Source of the DNA: Bacteroidales bacterium 52_46
Lineage (GTDB): Bacteria; Bacteroidota; Bacteroidia; Bacteroidales; Muribaculaceae
Reading direction: 5' to 3'
DNA: 64,000 nucleotides
NCBI GenBank assembly: GCA_001915385.1
Contig: MNQK01000034.1
Span: 62,001-126,000 of the forward strand
Under the pieces are notes generated by a model. It was not told where the DNA came from and did no database searches. It worked only from the letters and a program-made list of their open reading frames with translations. Position 1 is the stretch's first letter. Every line of letters begins with the position of its first letter. The translations under genes were made by a program, and so were the position numbers. This document shows, in pieces, positions 34,339-42,680 of this stretch.

Positions 34339-35691
34339 ATGATACGAAGAATCGGAAATTTCGGTTTCGTCGATAACGGGGCCGGTGAGATTTTCACTTT
34401 CAGCCTGAACGCCAAGGCGGGAGGCTGGACACCTTCAACCTATATGCTCCGGGGGGCGACCGCTTCCTTTGGCTACAAGTATATAAACGTTAACGGAACG
34501 CCTGTAATACCCTACGGAGAGGATAACAACCTCCCCGGCAAAGTCCGCCACCTTCTTGAAAACTTTTACGCCGGTGAGGGAATCATGGGTAAGAAAGCCG
34601 GTTTGCAGTGGGGCGAGGGTCCCCGGCTCTACCGCGACGCGGTAGACGGCTCGAATATCTTTTACCGGGCCTGGACCGTCGACGACGAGATTACCGCCGA
34701 CCTGAAGACAACCGATTACCTCACACAGTTGCACCGCTGTCTGATAGACCTCGTTCATCTGGAGGGATTCTGGGTGAAGTTCACCCGGACACGCGGGTCG
34801 CGTATCGGTGTGGGTAAGATTGCGACCGTCGAACACGTCCCCGCCGGAAAGGTTCGTTTTGTCTATCCGGGCGAGAATAAATTGCCGACACAGGCAATGG
34901 TGGCGGATTGGCCGGCCGCTGACCCGGCTACCTCGCACGTTTACCCCCTGTTCGACCCCCGCGACCCGTTGAAATATCCTGTCTCTCTGGCATATTACAA
35001 CATATACAGTTACAACCACGACCATTATAGCGTTCCGCGCTTTATCGGGGCGTTCGACTGGCTCGAACTCGCCGGCACACTCGCCCCCCTTCTGGCAGCT
35101 TACAACGAGAACGCCGCCGCAATATCGAAGCATATCAAGTCGCCGCAGTCATATTGGGACCGCGCCGAGGAGCGGATAAAAGATGTTTGCCGACAAAAGA
35201 ACATTCCTTACCGTGCCGAAATGCTGGAGGAGTTCAAGGACGAGGCAATGGAGAAATTTGCAAATTCAATGTCTGGAAAAGAGAACGCCGGAAAGTTCCT
35301 TCATACTTCCGACTACTGGAATCCTGAGGCTAACGAGTTCGAGGGCTGGGAGATTGTGGCTATCGACAACAAGGTTAAAGACTATATCGAGGCACAGGTC
35401 GCAATCTGCAAGAAGTCAGAAGCCGCCGCCACCTCCGGTTTCGGGCTGGACCCCTCGCTCTCAAATCTTATACTCGATACGAAATTAGGTTCCGGCTCTG
35501 AAAAACTCTACGCCCTGAAGGTCTACAACGCCACGGAGACCGCCGTGCCTGATATGATACTTTGCAAGCCCTTCCAGATATTTATCGATGTCAACCACCC
35601 CGGAACAGATATAAAAATCGGCTTATACCGGACAGTCGTCGAGGCTGAAAAGAATGTGAACCCCGAAAACCGAGTTAAAGCAAATGCGTAG
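34339..35691 (+). CDS. Putative portal protein
   Basis: A 450-aa protein. PYGEDNNLPGKVRHLLENFYAG near the N-terminus and the long helical C-terminal half (ERIKDVCRQKNIPYRAEMLEEF, then YIEAQVAICKKSEAAATSGFGLDPSLSN) fit Bacteroidetes phage portals. The portal forms the dodecameric DNA channel at the head vertex. It is distant from terL and the capsid gene, with lysis and moron genes between. The assignment rests on length, pattern and the following connector genes. Confidence 0.65.
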   Translation: MIRRIGNFGFVDNGAGEIFTFSLNAKAGGWTPSTYMLRGATASFGYKYINVNGTPVIPYGEDNNLPGKVRHLLENFYAGEGIMGKKAGLQWGEGPRLYRDAVDGSNIFYRAWTVDDEITADLKTTDYLTQLHRCLIDLVHLEGFWVKFTRTRGSRIGVGKIATVEHVPAGKVRFVYPGENKLPTQAMVADWPAADPATSHVYPLFDPRDPLKYPVSLAYYNIYSYNHDHYSVPRFIGAFDWLELAGTLAPLLAAYNENAAAISKHIKSPQSYWDRAEERIKDVCRQKNIPYRAEMLEEFKDEAMEKFANSMSGKENAGKFLHTSDYWNPEANEFEGWEIVAIDNKVKDYIEAQVAICKKSEAAATSGFGLDPSLSNLILDTKLGSGSEKLYALKVYNATETAVPDMILCKPFQIFIDVNHPGTDIKIGLYRTVVEAEKNVNPENRVKANA

Positions 35692-36361
35692 TTTGTTCGG
35701 TGACATAGAGCAGCCACATCGTAGCAAAGACGAGGGTAAAGAACGTCCAGATAATCCTAACAAGGATCGAACGGTCACTTGCCAACGTACATACGGGCGT
35801 TATGTAGAGCGCCGTATAAAATCAGAACTTGCTCTCGAGAAGGTGTTGCCGTGGCATTTCGAGAATGGTACGGCCTATCACTGTTTTTCATTCGGCGATG
35901 TCGACGCGCTCACCTATTTACGGGTTATAATAAAACAGCAACGGGTTGAATATGTGCTTTTATCTACATGGTGCATGGCTGTGACTGATGTCGAAGAGAT
36001 TGCCAAGTGGGTACATCGTGGCGACCTCGGGCATATTGATTTTTATGTAGGTGAAATTTTTCAAGCCTCGTATTATACCATTTACCTAATGTTATCGGAA
36101 TTAGCGAATGAATTCGACGGGAGGGTAGCGATTTTCCGTAACCACTCTAAGGTTATTGCCGGTTTCGGTGAACGATTCGATTTTGTTATTGAGGGCAGCG
36201 CTAACGTTAATACGAATCCTCGATCGGAATGTACGGTGATTACCGTCGACACGCAACTGGCTCGATTCTACAAAGAAGAAGTTTTCGACAATATACATTC
36301 CTTTAACAACGATTTCCCCGACTGGAAACCCTATAAACTGAAACGCGATGAAATTATTTAA
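35684..36361 (+). CDS. PLD-like (HKD) family protein
   Basis: A 225-aa protein with HSKVIAG (HxK) followed about 11 residues later by a Gly-Ser-Ala-Asn stretch (IEGSANVNTNPRSE), matching the HxK...GSxN phospholipase D/HKD nuclease motif. Only one HKD motif is present, so activity would need a dimer. It overlaps the portal gene and the next gene, so it is a fixed part of this head operon. Possible roles are DNA or RNA cleavage during infection, or a structural use of the fold. Confidence 0.65.
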   Translation: MRSLFGDIEQPHRSKDEGKERPDNPNKDRTVTCQRTYGRYVERRIKSELALEKVLPWHFENGTAYHCFSFGDVDALTYLRVIIKQQRVEYVLLSTWCMAVTDVEEIAKWVHRGDLGHIDFYVGEIFQASYYTIYLMLSELANEFDGRVAIFRNHSKVIAGFGERFDFVIEGSANVNTNPRSECTVITVDTQLARFYKEEVFDNIHSFNNDFPDWKPYKLKRDEII

Positions 36362-37298
36362 CGTGCAAGCCGACGGAAGCAGCGAGATAACCGCAGCTAT
36401 CGGGTTAATATCTAACGACGTGGATTTTTCCAAGTGGGAACCGGTTCTGCCTTTGGGAATCCGTGATGTAACCGCAATCATAGGCCCGGAACCGGTCAAG
36501 GCTCTGGCGGATTTCTACGCCGGGACCACACCACCGGGCGACGGTTCACCCGGTGCTGTCACCGCCCTGAAGTACCTCCGGCAGGCGGTCGTCCTGTTTA
36601 CATGGCTGAAAATAATCCCGACACTCGACGCGCAGCATGACAGCACAGGACGCTCCCGCCGCCTCGGTGAGAACGAAAAGGGGTTGACGGCTCTTCAGGA
36701 GTTCAAAGACGAACAGAATATCCTCCGTCTCGCATACGAAGCGACGGATGCCCTTATCGAGACAATGGACCGCGAAGCCTTCCCGTTCTGGACTGAATCG
36801 CGGAAATACAACCTACGCAAGGGACTACTGATTCAGAGTAAAGAGGAGTTCGATGAATATTATAATATCGGGTCTCACCGGTTATTCGTTACACTCCTCC
36901 CGATTATTCGCGAGGTACAGGGCGCACAGGTCGCCCCGGTTCTCGGTCGCAAATATCTCTCCCTCCTGTTATCGGGAGAGGATTCCGAAATTACCGACCT
37001 TCTGAAGGAACCTGCTGCCCGCGCCGTGGCGTTGCTCACCATGCAGAAGGCAATCGAACGCCTTCCGGTGGAAGTCATTCCTGAAGGAGTGGTGCAGATT
37101 CAACAGTCGCAACCGGTTAACTCCCGGCTACGCGCCGAGCAATCCGCCCGCGCAGCTGTCGCCGCCTCCCTCGGTGCGGATGCAAAAAAATATATAGAGA
37201 ATATTCAGGACATCGTGGCGCAGCTCGACGCGGAAGGCGAAACGCCCGACCACACGATGCCCGGTCCGATTGTTCACAGCAAAGGAATGTCGTTTTAA
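36348..37298 (+). CDS. Head-tail connector-region protein (DUF6712-like)
   Basis: A 316-aa protein with a beta N-terminal part and long helices (YLRQAVVLFTWLKIIPTLDAQHD; NYNLRKGLLIQSKEEFDEYY region). It resembles the DUF6712 type found beside portals in Bacteroidetes phages, though I cannot confirm it. It overlaps both neighbours. Likely part of the neck. Confidence 0.5.
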   Translation: MKLFNVQADGSSEITAAIGLISNDVDFSKWEPVLPLGIRDVTAIIGPEPVKALADFYAGTTPPGDGSPGAVTALKYLRQAVVLFTWLKIIPTLDAQHDSTGRSRRLGENEKGLTALQEFKDEQNILRLAYEATDALIETMDREAFPFWTESRKYNLRKGLLIQSKEEFDEYYNIGSHRLFVTLLPIIREVQGAQVAPVLGRKYLSLLLSGEDSEITDLLKEPAARAVALLTMQKAIERLPVEVIPEGVVQIQQSQPVNSRLRAEQSARAAVAASLGADAKKYIENIQDIVAQLDAEGETPDHTMPGPIVHSKGMSF

Positions 37299-38089
37299 TG
37301 GAAACAATCACCACGCGAGGAAAAACGGTAAAAATTCCGGTCAATGTAGCGGAGCTGACACCGGCGCAATATGAATATTATTGCTTTCTGGCTTTCGCTC
37401 TTGCCGGAAAGATAATAACGCCTGATTACTTCCGCATTCGTTGGTTCTCCTTCTTGATCGACCTCGGGAAATCCGATTTTACAATCCTGAAACAGGAATA
37501 CATCGACGAACTCGAAAGACAGATTTCGGCAATTGACGGCTATTTTGTCAAGGAAATGATCGAGGGGCAGGAGCGTATTCATCTCGATTTCGATACCGTG
37601 GTTAATCTCCTTCCGGAATATAAGGGGTATAAAGGCCCCGGCGACCTTCTTCAGGGTGTTACATTCGGTGAGTTCGTGGAGTGCTACACCGTCGCCGAAT
37701 GTCTGGACGGAGCAGAACCCGAAGCAATGGCCGAGGGATACGAACATATCGCCCGAACGCTCTACCATATCCCGGACACCGCTCCGGTGCCCGACCTCCT
37801 GGCCTTCCACGCCCCGAAACTGTTTTCATCCGTCTGGAAGGCTATCCAGAGCGGGCCGATAGAGATAAACGGGAAGAAAATCGACTTTCGGATTATCTTC
37901 AAGAGTTCCGGAAGCACGAAGCCCGACGACAAGACAGGGTGGACCGGCATAACCTTCGAGGTAGCGTCTGCCGGACTGTTCGGAAACGTCAGTCAGGTAG
38001 AAACGGCGGATATGTGGGCGGTCCTCATTTACCTGTATAAATGTAAATTCGAGTATATGAACGAAAAACGAAATTCTAAAACTTCATAA
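37298..38089 (+). CDS. Hypothetical structural/assembly protein
   Basis: A 263-aa protein (METITTRGKTVKIPVNVAELTPAQYEYYC) of unknown family. Its start shares one nucleotide with the preceding stop, and it ends 2 nt before the lysozyme gene. The YYCFLAFALAG and VTFGEFVECYTVAE segments are helical. Position between neck and tail genes suggests a connector or tail-assembly factor. Confidence 0.5.
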   Translation: METITTRGKTVKIPVNVAELTPAQYEYYCFLAFALAGKIITPDYFRIRWFSFLIDLGKSDFTILKQEYIDELERQISAIDGYFVKEMIEGQERIHLDFDTVVNLLPEYKGYKGPGDLLQGVTFGEFVECYTVAECLDGAEPEAMAEGYEHIARTLYHIPDTAPVPDLLAFHAPKLFSSVWKAIQSGPIEINGKKIDFRIIFKSSGSTKPDDKTGWTGITFEVASAGLFGNVSQVETADMWAVLIYLYKCKFEYMNEKRNSKTS

Positions 38090-38091
38090 TC

Positions 38092-38544
38092 ATGGAATTA
38101 TCACAGAAAATTAAACAGATGATTAAGGGCTGGGAAGGCTGTAAATTAACCGCCTACCGTTGCCCCGCCGGTGTCCTTACTATCGGCTACGGACATACAG
38201 GTGCAGACGTTACCCCCGGCAAGCGTATCACACAGGCGGAGGCGGAAAGTCTGTTCGATAGCGATATACGGAAGTTCGCCGCCAAGGTCGCGCCGTTATT
38301 CGCGGGGGTTGCCCTCACTAACAACCAGTTCGACGCGCTTGTTTCGCTGTCTTACAATGTCGGTTCCCTCTCGGCTAAGGCACCGACGTTACTCCGGAAG
38401 GTCAAGGCAAACCCGAATGACCATTCTATCCGTGCCGAGTTCCTGAAGCACGTCAACGCAAGGATTAACGGCGTACTGAAGCCGCTCCCCGGACTTGTCA
38501 AACGCAGAACCGCAGAAGCAAACCACTATTTCGGACAGTTATGA
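38092..38544 (+). CDS. Endolysin, T4-type lysozyme (GH24)
   Basis: A 150-aa enzyme with the GH24 catalytic region GWEGCKLTAYRCPAGVLTIGYGHT: Glu15 and the Thr in GYGHT, separated as in phage lysozymes. It cleaves the glycan strands of peptidoglycan. No signal peptide or anchor is present, so release needs the holin at 33200. It is embedded among neck genes, apart from the holin and spanin. Confidence 0.9.
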   Translation: MELSQKIKQMIKGWEGCKLTAYRCPAGVLTIGYGHTGADVTPGKRITQAEAESLFDSDIRKFAAKVAPLFAGVALTNNQFDALVSLSYNVGSLSAKAPTLLRKVKANPNDHSIRAEFLKHVNARINGVLKPLPGLVKRRTAEANHYFGQL

Positions 38545-38975
38545 TAAATCTCCTTCAGTATCGCGAATATTGGGAGCGGGTAGCCGACCGCCTCGTTTCC
38601 GTTACCGGCGTTCTGCCCGTGGCGGTGGATAAGGACATGGGAAAGAAGATTCAGGCGTTACCGACCGGCTCCATAACCCTGTTTATCCTTCCGCCCGGAG
38701 GTGAATCGGAAAGCAAGAACCCCGACGCTTTCCGCGAGGCCAACCAATGTGTGGTGTTCGTCATGGAGAAATACGATCCACAGCGAAAGACCTCGTTTGC
38801 CGCTTTGGAATCCTCGCAAAAAGCTATCGAGGATGTCAAGGCCCTGATGCTTGACGACCTCGCCGCCGGTTGTCCTGTAATGCGTTTCGATGTCTCGACA
38901 CTGAACACTCTCCCCGAAACGGAGTTTTTCGCCGGGTTCGCCGGGTGGTCGATTGGCTTTAAAATAATAACCTGA
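38541..38975 (+). CDS. Hypothetical neck/tail completion protein
   Basis: A 144-aa alpha/beta protein (MINLLQYREYWERVADRLV; later FFAGFAGWSIGFKIIT) overlapping the lysozyme stop (ATGA). Size and fold pattern fit a tail terminator or completion protein, but no family was recognised. Confidence 0.5.
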   Translation: MINLLQYREYWERVADRLVSVTGVLPVAVDKDMGKKIQALPTGSITLFILPPGGESESKNPDAFREANQCVVFVMEKYDPQRKTSFAALESSQKAIEDVKALMLDDLAAGCPVMRFDVSTLNTLPETEFFAGFAGWSIGFKIIT

Positions 38976-38979
38976 CAGT

Positions 38980-39405
38980 ATGGAAGCCGAAAGCATTAAA
39001 GCACAATATTTCCGACAACAACTCGAAAAGGGAATCCGCGATATATTCGAGGCTCAAAGGGCTATCGCCACCGAAAGGATATATCAGAGTGGCCACGACC
39101 GGATCCGCGAGAAACGAGGCGGTTCGACCCTTCAGGGAAGAAGCGGGGTTTTGCTGGAGGCGTTGACAAATCCCCGGTACCATATCACCCCCGACGGAGA
39201 GGGTATCAGGACAGAAACGACGTTACCGACTTATATCCGCTTTCTCGATATGAAACGACACGGTAATTATCAAATCTATAACCGCCAAATCTGGGGTATT
39301 CTCTACTGTGAAACCATGATAAATGTGAAATACGAGTTCCAAGACTGGCTTGACCGGCATTTTCCCGAACTCCTACAACAGTTCAATAACCAATTAAAAC
39401 AATAA
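38980..39405 (+). CDS. Hypothetical phage protein, tail-joining candidate
   Basis: A 141-aa protein (MEAESIKAQYFRQQLEKGIRD) with a helical N-terminus and beta centre including TTLPTYIRFLDMKRHG. Its place directly after the completion-type protein suggests a tail-joining role. No catalytic motif. Confidence 0.5.
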   Translation: MEAESIKAQYFRQQLEKGIRDIFEAQRAIATERIYQSGHDRIREKRGGSTLQGRSGVLLEALTNPRYHITPDGEGIRTETTLPTYIRFLDMKRHGNYQIYNRQIWGILYCETMINVKYEFQDWLDRHFPELLQQFNNQLKQ

Positions 39406-39407
39406 TT

Positions 39408-39644
39408 ATGAAAAAATTCAAACACATTACAGGAATAGTATTGAGGTCGGCGATAATGCTTATCCCGGCCATAGTGGCTGTATGCTGGCTTATTGGCGCC
39501 CACGGGTGGGTTGTTACCCTCCTCGCAGCTCTCGGAGTCGAATTCATTATCGGTGTCATTCTCTCTTTTGGAGTGGCTATGGCCGCACAAATCAAAGTGT
39601 ATCGAGACTCGAAAAAAGAAAAAGCAGACCACACCTCCAATTAA
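39408..39644 (+). CDS. Small two-helix membrane protein
   Basis: A 78-aa protein with two membrane spans (about residues 12-30 and 33-58) and a basic/charged tail (YRDSKKEKADHTSN). It is the last gene before a terminator. Could be a second holin, an antiholin or an exclusion protein; cannot be resolved. Confidence 0.6.
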   Translation: MKKFKHITGIVLRSAIMLIPAIVAVCWLIGAHGWVVTLLAALGVEFIIGVILSFGVAMAAQIKVYRDSKKEKADHTSN

Positions 39645-39673
39645 TAAATAACTCTTTCCGTCCCGTTGCAACG

Positions 39674-39702
39674 TCCCCGTCGGCCTCCGTCGGGGATTTT
39701 TT
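39674..39702 (+). terminator. Terminator of neck gene operon
   Basis: TCCCCG (39674-39679) with CGGGGA (39691-39696), then TTTTTT. Confidence 0.75.
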
Positions 39703-39733
39703 ACACATAAAATGTAAAATATTTTCTCACTAT

Positions 39734-39766
39734 GGAATTATTTACTATATTTGCGGTAAATAATTC
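39734..39766 (+). promoter_or_regulatory. Antirepressor promoter with inverted operator pair
   Basis: GGAATTATTTAC (39734-39745), -7 box TATATTTG (39746-39753) and GGTAAATAATTC (39755-39766). The outer elements are inverted copies of the motif in the lysogeny switch and bracket the -7 box, an arrangement that would let one repressor dimer block the promoter. Confidence 0.65.
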
Positions 39767-39784
39767 ACTATTAACTATTGCAAT

Positions 39785-40306
39785 ATGGACAAACAAGTAA
39801 TTACCACAATCAACGGCATCGAAATTTCTGCCGTCCACGACGAAAACAACAACTTTTTCGTCCCCGTCAAACCCATCTGCGACGCCATTGGCGTTAACTA
39901 CGAATCTCAGTATGCAAAGTTGAAAGACCATGAAATTTTAGCTTCAACTATTGTGCTCAGCACAATGGTTGCCTCCGACGGAAAGCAGCGCGAGATGGTC
40001 AGCCTGCCACTCGAATTTGTTTACGGATGGATTTTCACCATCAATACAAAAAATGTTTCTGAGGCAGCCCGCGGCTCAGTCCTACGCTACCAGTTGGAAT
40101 GCTACAACGCCCTCTACCGGCATTTCGCCGGGTCGCTCCGGCGGCGTGTAGAGGAAAACGAGGCCGAAATTGCCGCCCTCAAAGCTGTCAACGATGCTAT
40201 CTCTCGCGAAAAAGAGGCGAAGGCCGACCGGCGCAAAGCCGAGGAACATCTCGCCTCAATCCGAAAACAAAGACTTGATTCCTGTCCCGTATTGGACTTC
40301 AATTAG
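39785..40306 (+). CDS. P22-AR-like antirepressor 1
   Basis: A 173-aa protein with the antirepressor N-domain (FFVPVKPICDAIGVNYESQY; LPLEFVYGWIFTINTKNVSE) and a C-terminal coiled coil (RRVEENEAEIAALKAVNDAI) rich in Lys/Arg. Such proteins bind phage repressors and trigger induction. The operator-like pair on its promoter suggests the phage repressor silences it. A paralogue follows at 40444. Confidence 0.82.
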   Translation: MDKQVITTINGIEISAVHDENNNFFVPVKPICDAIGVNYESQYAKLKDHEILASTIVLSTMVASDGKQREMVSLPLEFVYGWIFTINTKNVSEAARGSVLRYQLECYNALYRHFAGSLRRRVEENEAEIAALKAVNDAISREKEAKADRRKAEEHLASIRKQRLDSCPVLDFN

Positions 40307-40322
40307 GTGAATTATTTTACCC

Positions 40323-40361
40323 ATCGCTCCCGATGCAAAGAGTTGCCCGGGAGCGATTTTT
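40323..40361 (+). terminator. Terminator of antirepressor 1
   Basis: ATCGCTCCCG (40323-40332) pairs with CGGGAGCGAT (40348-40357), then TTTTT. Nearly the same hairpin ends antirepressor 2. Confidence 0.85.
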
Positions 40362-40394
40362 CCAACAGAATTGAGTAGCGCATCACATTATACG

Positions 40395-40443
40395 AGATTA
40401 TTTACTTTATAAGATTATCGTTTCACCTAAAATAGTATAAATC
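40395..40443 (+). promoter_or_regulatory. Antirepressor 2 promoter region
   Basis: AGATTATTTACT (40395-40406) is a one-sided variant of the phage operator motif. No perfect TAnnTTTG box is present; TACTTTAT overlaps the motif. Control appears weaker or different from antirepressor 1. Confidence 0.35.
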
Positions 40444-40956
40444 ATGGATAACAAGTGTATCAATTTTAACAGCGTTGAAATTTTGATTGTCTGCAAAGAC
40501 GGTATAGAATATCTCCCTATTAAACCTATCTGCGAAGCTATCGGAATTGATGCAAAGGCACAACGGGATAAAATTCAAGAAGATGAATTTTTTAAACCAG
40601 TTGGGGTGATTATCCCCTCACCTGGAGCAGATGGAAAGAATTACGACATGTTTTGCCTACCGGTAAAATTTATCTACGGCTGGCTTGCTACAATTAATCC
40701 CGGGAAAGTAGCACCCGAAGCAAAAAAGAATGTTATAGAATATCGCCGAGAATGTTACGAGGTACTTTATAATCACTTTCATAACACTCTCGACAGACAA
40801 TTAAAGGCTAATGAAGCAGAACTCAAACTTCTAAAAGAACTCAACGCCGTAATATTGGAAGAAAAAGAAGCAAAAGCAAGGCGACGTAAAATAGAGGAAT
40901 CACTTGGAAGGCTCCGCTCCGAACGTCTTAACCCACAGCCACAACTTGACCTCTGA
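40444..40956 (+). CDS. P22-AR-like antirepressor 2
   Basis: A 170-aa paralogue of the previous gene: same N-domain (YLPIKPICEAIGIDAKAQRD; LPVKFIYGWLATINPGKV) and coiled coil (ANEAELKLLKELNAVILEE). The shared C-terminus (RLNPQPQLDL compared with RLDSCPVLDF) and duplicated terminator show a tandem duplication that has since diverged, so the two may target different repressors. Confidence 0.82.
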   Translation: MDNKCINFNSVEILIVCKDGIEYLPIKPICEAIGIDAKAQRDKIQEDEFFKPVGVIIPSPGADGKNYDMFCLPVKFIYGWLATINPGKVAPEAKKNVIEYRRECYEVLYNHFHNTLDRQLKANEAELKLLKELNAVILEEKEAKARRRKIEESLGRLRSERLNPQPQLDL

Positions 40957-40981
40957 ATAGGTGAAACAATAATCATTACCC

Positions 40982-41021
40982 ATCGCTCCCGTGCAAAGAG
41001 TTGCCCGGGAGCGATTTTTTA
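40982..41021 (+). terminator. Terminator of antirepressor 2
   Basis: ATCGCTCCCG (40982-40991) with CGGGAGCGAT (41006-41015), then TTTTTT. A duplicate of the 40323 terminator. Confidence 0.85.
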
Positions 41022-41088
41022 TATGACTGGCATACCATGCTAAAAAACACTCCTCACATCACTGTAAAATAATGCTAAATTTATCACA

Positions 41089-41144
41089 GGTAGTGAAATT
41101 TCTACTTTATAATTTTGTTATATATAGAAAAATTACTACCTTTA
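41089..41144 (+). promoter_or_regulatory. hicAB2 promoter and inverted-repeat operator
   Basis: TTTG (41114-41117), 19-nt gap, TACCTTTA (41137-41144). Inverted 16-nt arms at 41089-41104 and 41125-41140 (GGTAGT...TTTCTA and its inverse, 13 of 16 paired) bracket the -33 box and reach the -7 box. Confidence 0.6.
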
Positions 41145-41172
41145 TAGTGTCAAACGATAACTATAATCAAAA

Positions 41173-41367
41173 ATGAAACGCTACAAAGTAAGGGAAGTAA
41201 TCAGGATGCTTGAAGCTGACGGCTGGTATCTCGCGACAACCAAAGGCGACCATCGACAGTTCAAGCACCCTATTAAGAAAGGACGTGTGACTGTGAATAA
41301 AAAGCTGTCGGATACGCTTGAACAAGAGATTTTAAACAGTATTTTCAAACAGGCAGGGTGGCGTTAA
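41173..41367 (+). CDS. hicA: HicA/YcfA-type toxin 2
   Basis: A 64-aa HicA of the COG1724 type: REVIRMLEADGWYLATTKGD then HRQFKHPIKKGRVTV and a C-terminal SIFKQAGW. The conserved His in GDHRQFKHP is kept. It is only distantly similar to the HicA proteins at 18.5 and 43.6 kb, so this is a separate system and not a duplication. The partner is 29 nt downstream. Confidence 0.85.
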   Translation: MKRYKVREVIRMLEADGWYLATTKGDHRQFKHPIKKGRVTVNKKLSDTLEQEILNSIFKQAGWR

Positions 41368-41396
41368 GCCCCCCTGCATTCAACAAATATCGTAAT

Positions 41397-41810
41397 ATGG
41401 CTAATATCATTAACGTAGAAATCAGTTGGGCTGGAAAAAACTACTGCTGCGGTTGGGGCTATGAAGGTGTAGGAGCCGTTTTGTGTACCAACAAGACACT
41501 TCCAGGTATTAAAAGTGACTTTGAGGAGTCGCTTCGCTTTCACATAGATGCTATGGTCGAAGATGGCGATCCGGTGCCCGAATGGTTGGCAGCCGGTGAT
41601 TACGAAATCGAGTATACCCTGTCGGCAGCCGCACTGCTTCGTGATGCCGAGAAGTTTACGACAATGGCTGCAATCAGCCGTGCTACCGGTATAAACCAAA
41701 AGCTGCTCAGCCATTACGCGAATGCCCTCAAGTTTCCCCGCCCGGCACAACGTCAGCGCATAGTCGACGGCCTACACGCCATCGGCCGCCAATTCCTTGC
41801 GGTTCAATAG
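41397..41810 (+). CDS. hicB: HicB-type antitoxin 2
   Basis: A 137-aa protein from ATG 41397 (MANIINVEISWAGKNYCCGW). It has a HicB-like beta domain with SDFEESLRFHIDAMVEDGD and a C-terminal HTH (MAAISRATGINQKLLSHYANALK). It should inhibit HicA2 and repress the promoter at 41.1 kb. The unusual CC in the first strand is not seen in the other two HicBs. Confidence 0.8.
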   Translation: MANIINVEISWAGKNYCCGWGYEGVGAVLCTNKTLPGIKSDFEESLRFHIDAMVEDGDPVPEWLAAGDYEIEYTLSAAALLRDAEKFTTMAAISRATGINQKLLSHYANALKFPRPAQRQRIVDGLHAIGRQFLAVQ

Positions 41811-41839
41811 TTATCGTTTGACACACAAGCTTTGACCGC

Positions 41840-41872
41840 ATGCCCCCGCCATATCGCGGGGGCATTTTTTTG
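41840..41872 (+). terminator. Terminator of hicAB2
   Basis: ATGCCCCCGC (41840-41849) with GCGGGGGCAT (41856-41865), then TTTTTTT. Confidence 0.9.
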
Positions 41873-41912
41873 CTGATGTGTAAAATTATCCATTACTCGA
41901 TGATTTATAAAA

Positions 41913-41944
41913 TCGGGGCTGTGCCTATTTTGGCACAGCCCCGA
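41913..41944 (-). terminator. Leftward terminator of DUF5053 pair
   Basis: A perfect 13-bp stem (TCGGGGCTGTGCC with GGCACAGCCCCGA). On the minus strand it is followed by TTTTAT, so it ends leftward transcription from 42652. Confidence 0.75.
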
Positions 41945-42001
41945 CAGCGTCTGTGGACTTTGCGTGTCAAACAAAAAGAGCCAAGGACGCTTGTTCGTTT
42001 G

Positions 42002-42412
42002 TCATACTCGCTGAGAAAATGTTGCCAGTTGCACTCCAATCTCGTTAAGAGCTTTTATAAACGTCGCTTCTTCAGCCTCGGTGAAGGCTGCGGGCTTGCC
42101 GTTTACTAACTGGCCCTTTACTCTCTGATACAACCACTGGCGGGTCTTGCCGAAATAATGCCGGGCAATGTAGGCGAGGTTGACAACCTCGGTTAACGTT
42201 CCCATGCGTTCATGCATCGTATAAGAAGCAACTGACTTCTCTACGTTGTCAAGATGCTTGTCGGCCGATGCCATCAGATATTGCAGGGCTTCATTCATTT
42301 CCTGAATTTTGCCCTCGGCCTGTGCCTGAGTTGTTATCTCTTTCAGATAGTCGGTCGCAGCAGGATCGCCGGCTGCCTCCATCTGTTTCCATTTTTCTAT
42401 ACGTTCTTTCAT
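42002..42412 (-). CDS. DUF5053-like protein
   Basis: A 136-aa helical protein with the DUF5053-like end: YIARHYFGKTRQWLYQRVKG, VNGKPAAFTEAEEATF and LNEIGVQLATFS. This family is common in Bacteroides prophages and mobile elements and has an HTH-like core; function is not known to me. It is leftward, against late transcription, so it is probably expressed in the lysogen. Confidence 0.7.
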   Translation of the reverse strand: MKERIEKWKQMEAAGDPAATDYLKEITTQAQAEGKIQEMNEALQYLMASADKHLDNVEKSVASYTMHERMGTLTEVVNLAYIARHYFGKTRQWLYQRVKGQLVNGKPAAFTEAEEATFIKALNEIGVQLATFSQRV

Positions 42413-42457
42413 CGTTGTTTAATTTTAAGGGGAGAGGGGTGCCCCCCTCCCCGTGTT

Positions 42458-42652
42458 TTACTTCTGTTTGCGAACTTCCTCTATCAACATTTCCAAATGT
42501 TTCTTTCTGTCGAGCATGTTGTCGAGGTGTCGTTCAATCTCTCTCGTGGGCTTGACTCCTGACTGCAATAGGTAGGAGATTTTTTCAAGCTCCATCTTGA
42601 CCGCGATTAATTCGCCTGCCCAATACTGTAAAAGTGCTTGTTTGTCCATCAT
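42458..42652 (-). CDS. Small coiled-coil protein, leftward operon
   Basis: A 64-aa helical protein from the ATG at 42652 (MMDKQALLQYWAGELIAVKM) ending KKHLEMLIEEVRKQK. It is 45 nt upstream of the DUF5053 gene under a shared leftward promoter. It may be a partner of that protein; no family recognised. Confidence 0.6.
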   Translation of the reverse strand: MMDKQALLQYWAGELIAVKMELEKISYLLQSGVKPTREIERHLDNMLDRKKHLEMLIEEVRKQK

Positions 42653-42680
42653 GTTGAATAACTCTTTTTGTTTGACAATA

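Noticed and set aside
41173..41367. HicA2 as an inactive toxin because VPxH is replaced by VNKK
   Set aside because: YcfA-type HicAs often lack a His there and keep it in the GxHxQFKHP region, which is intact here.
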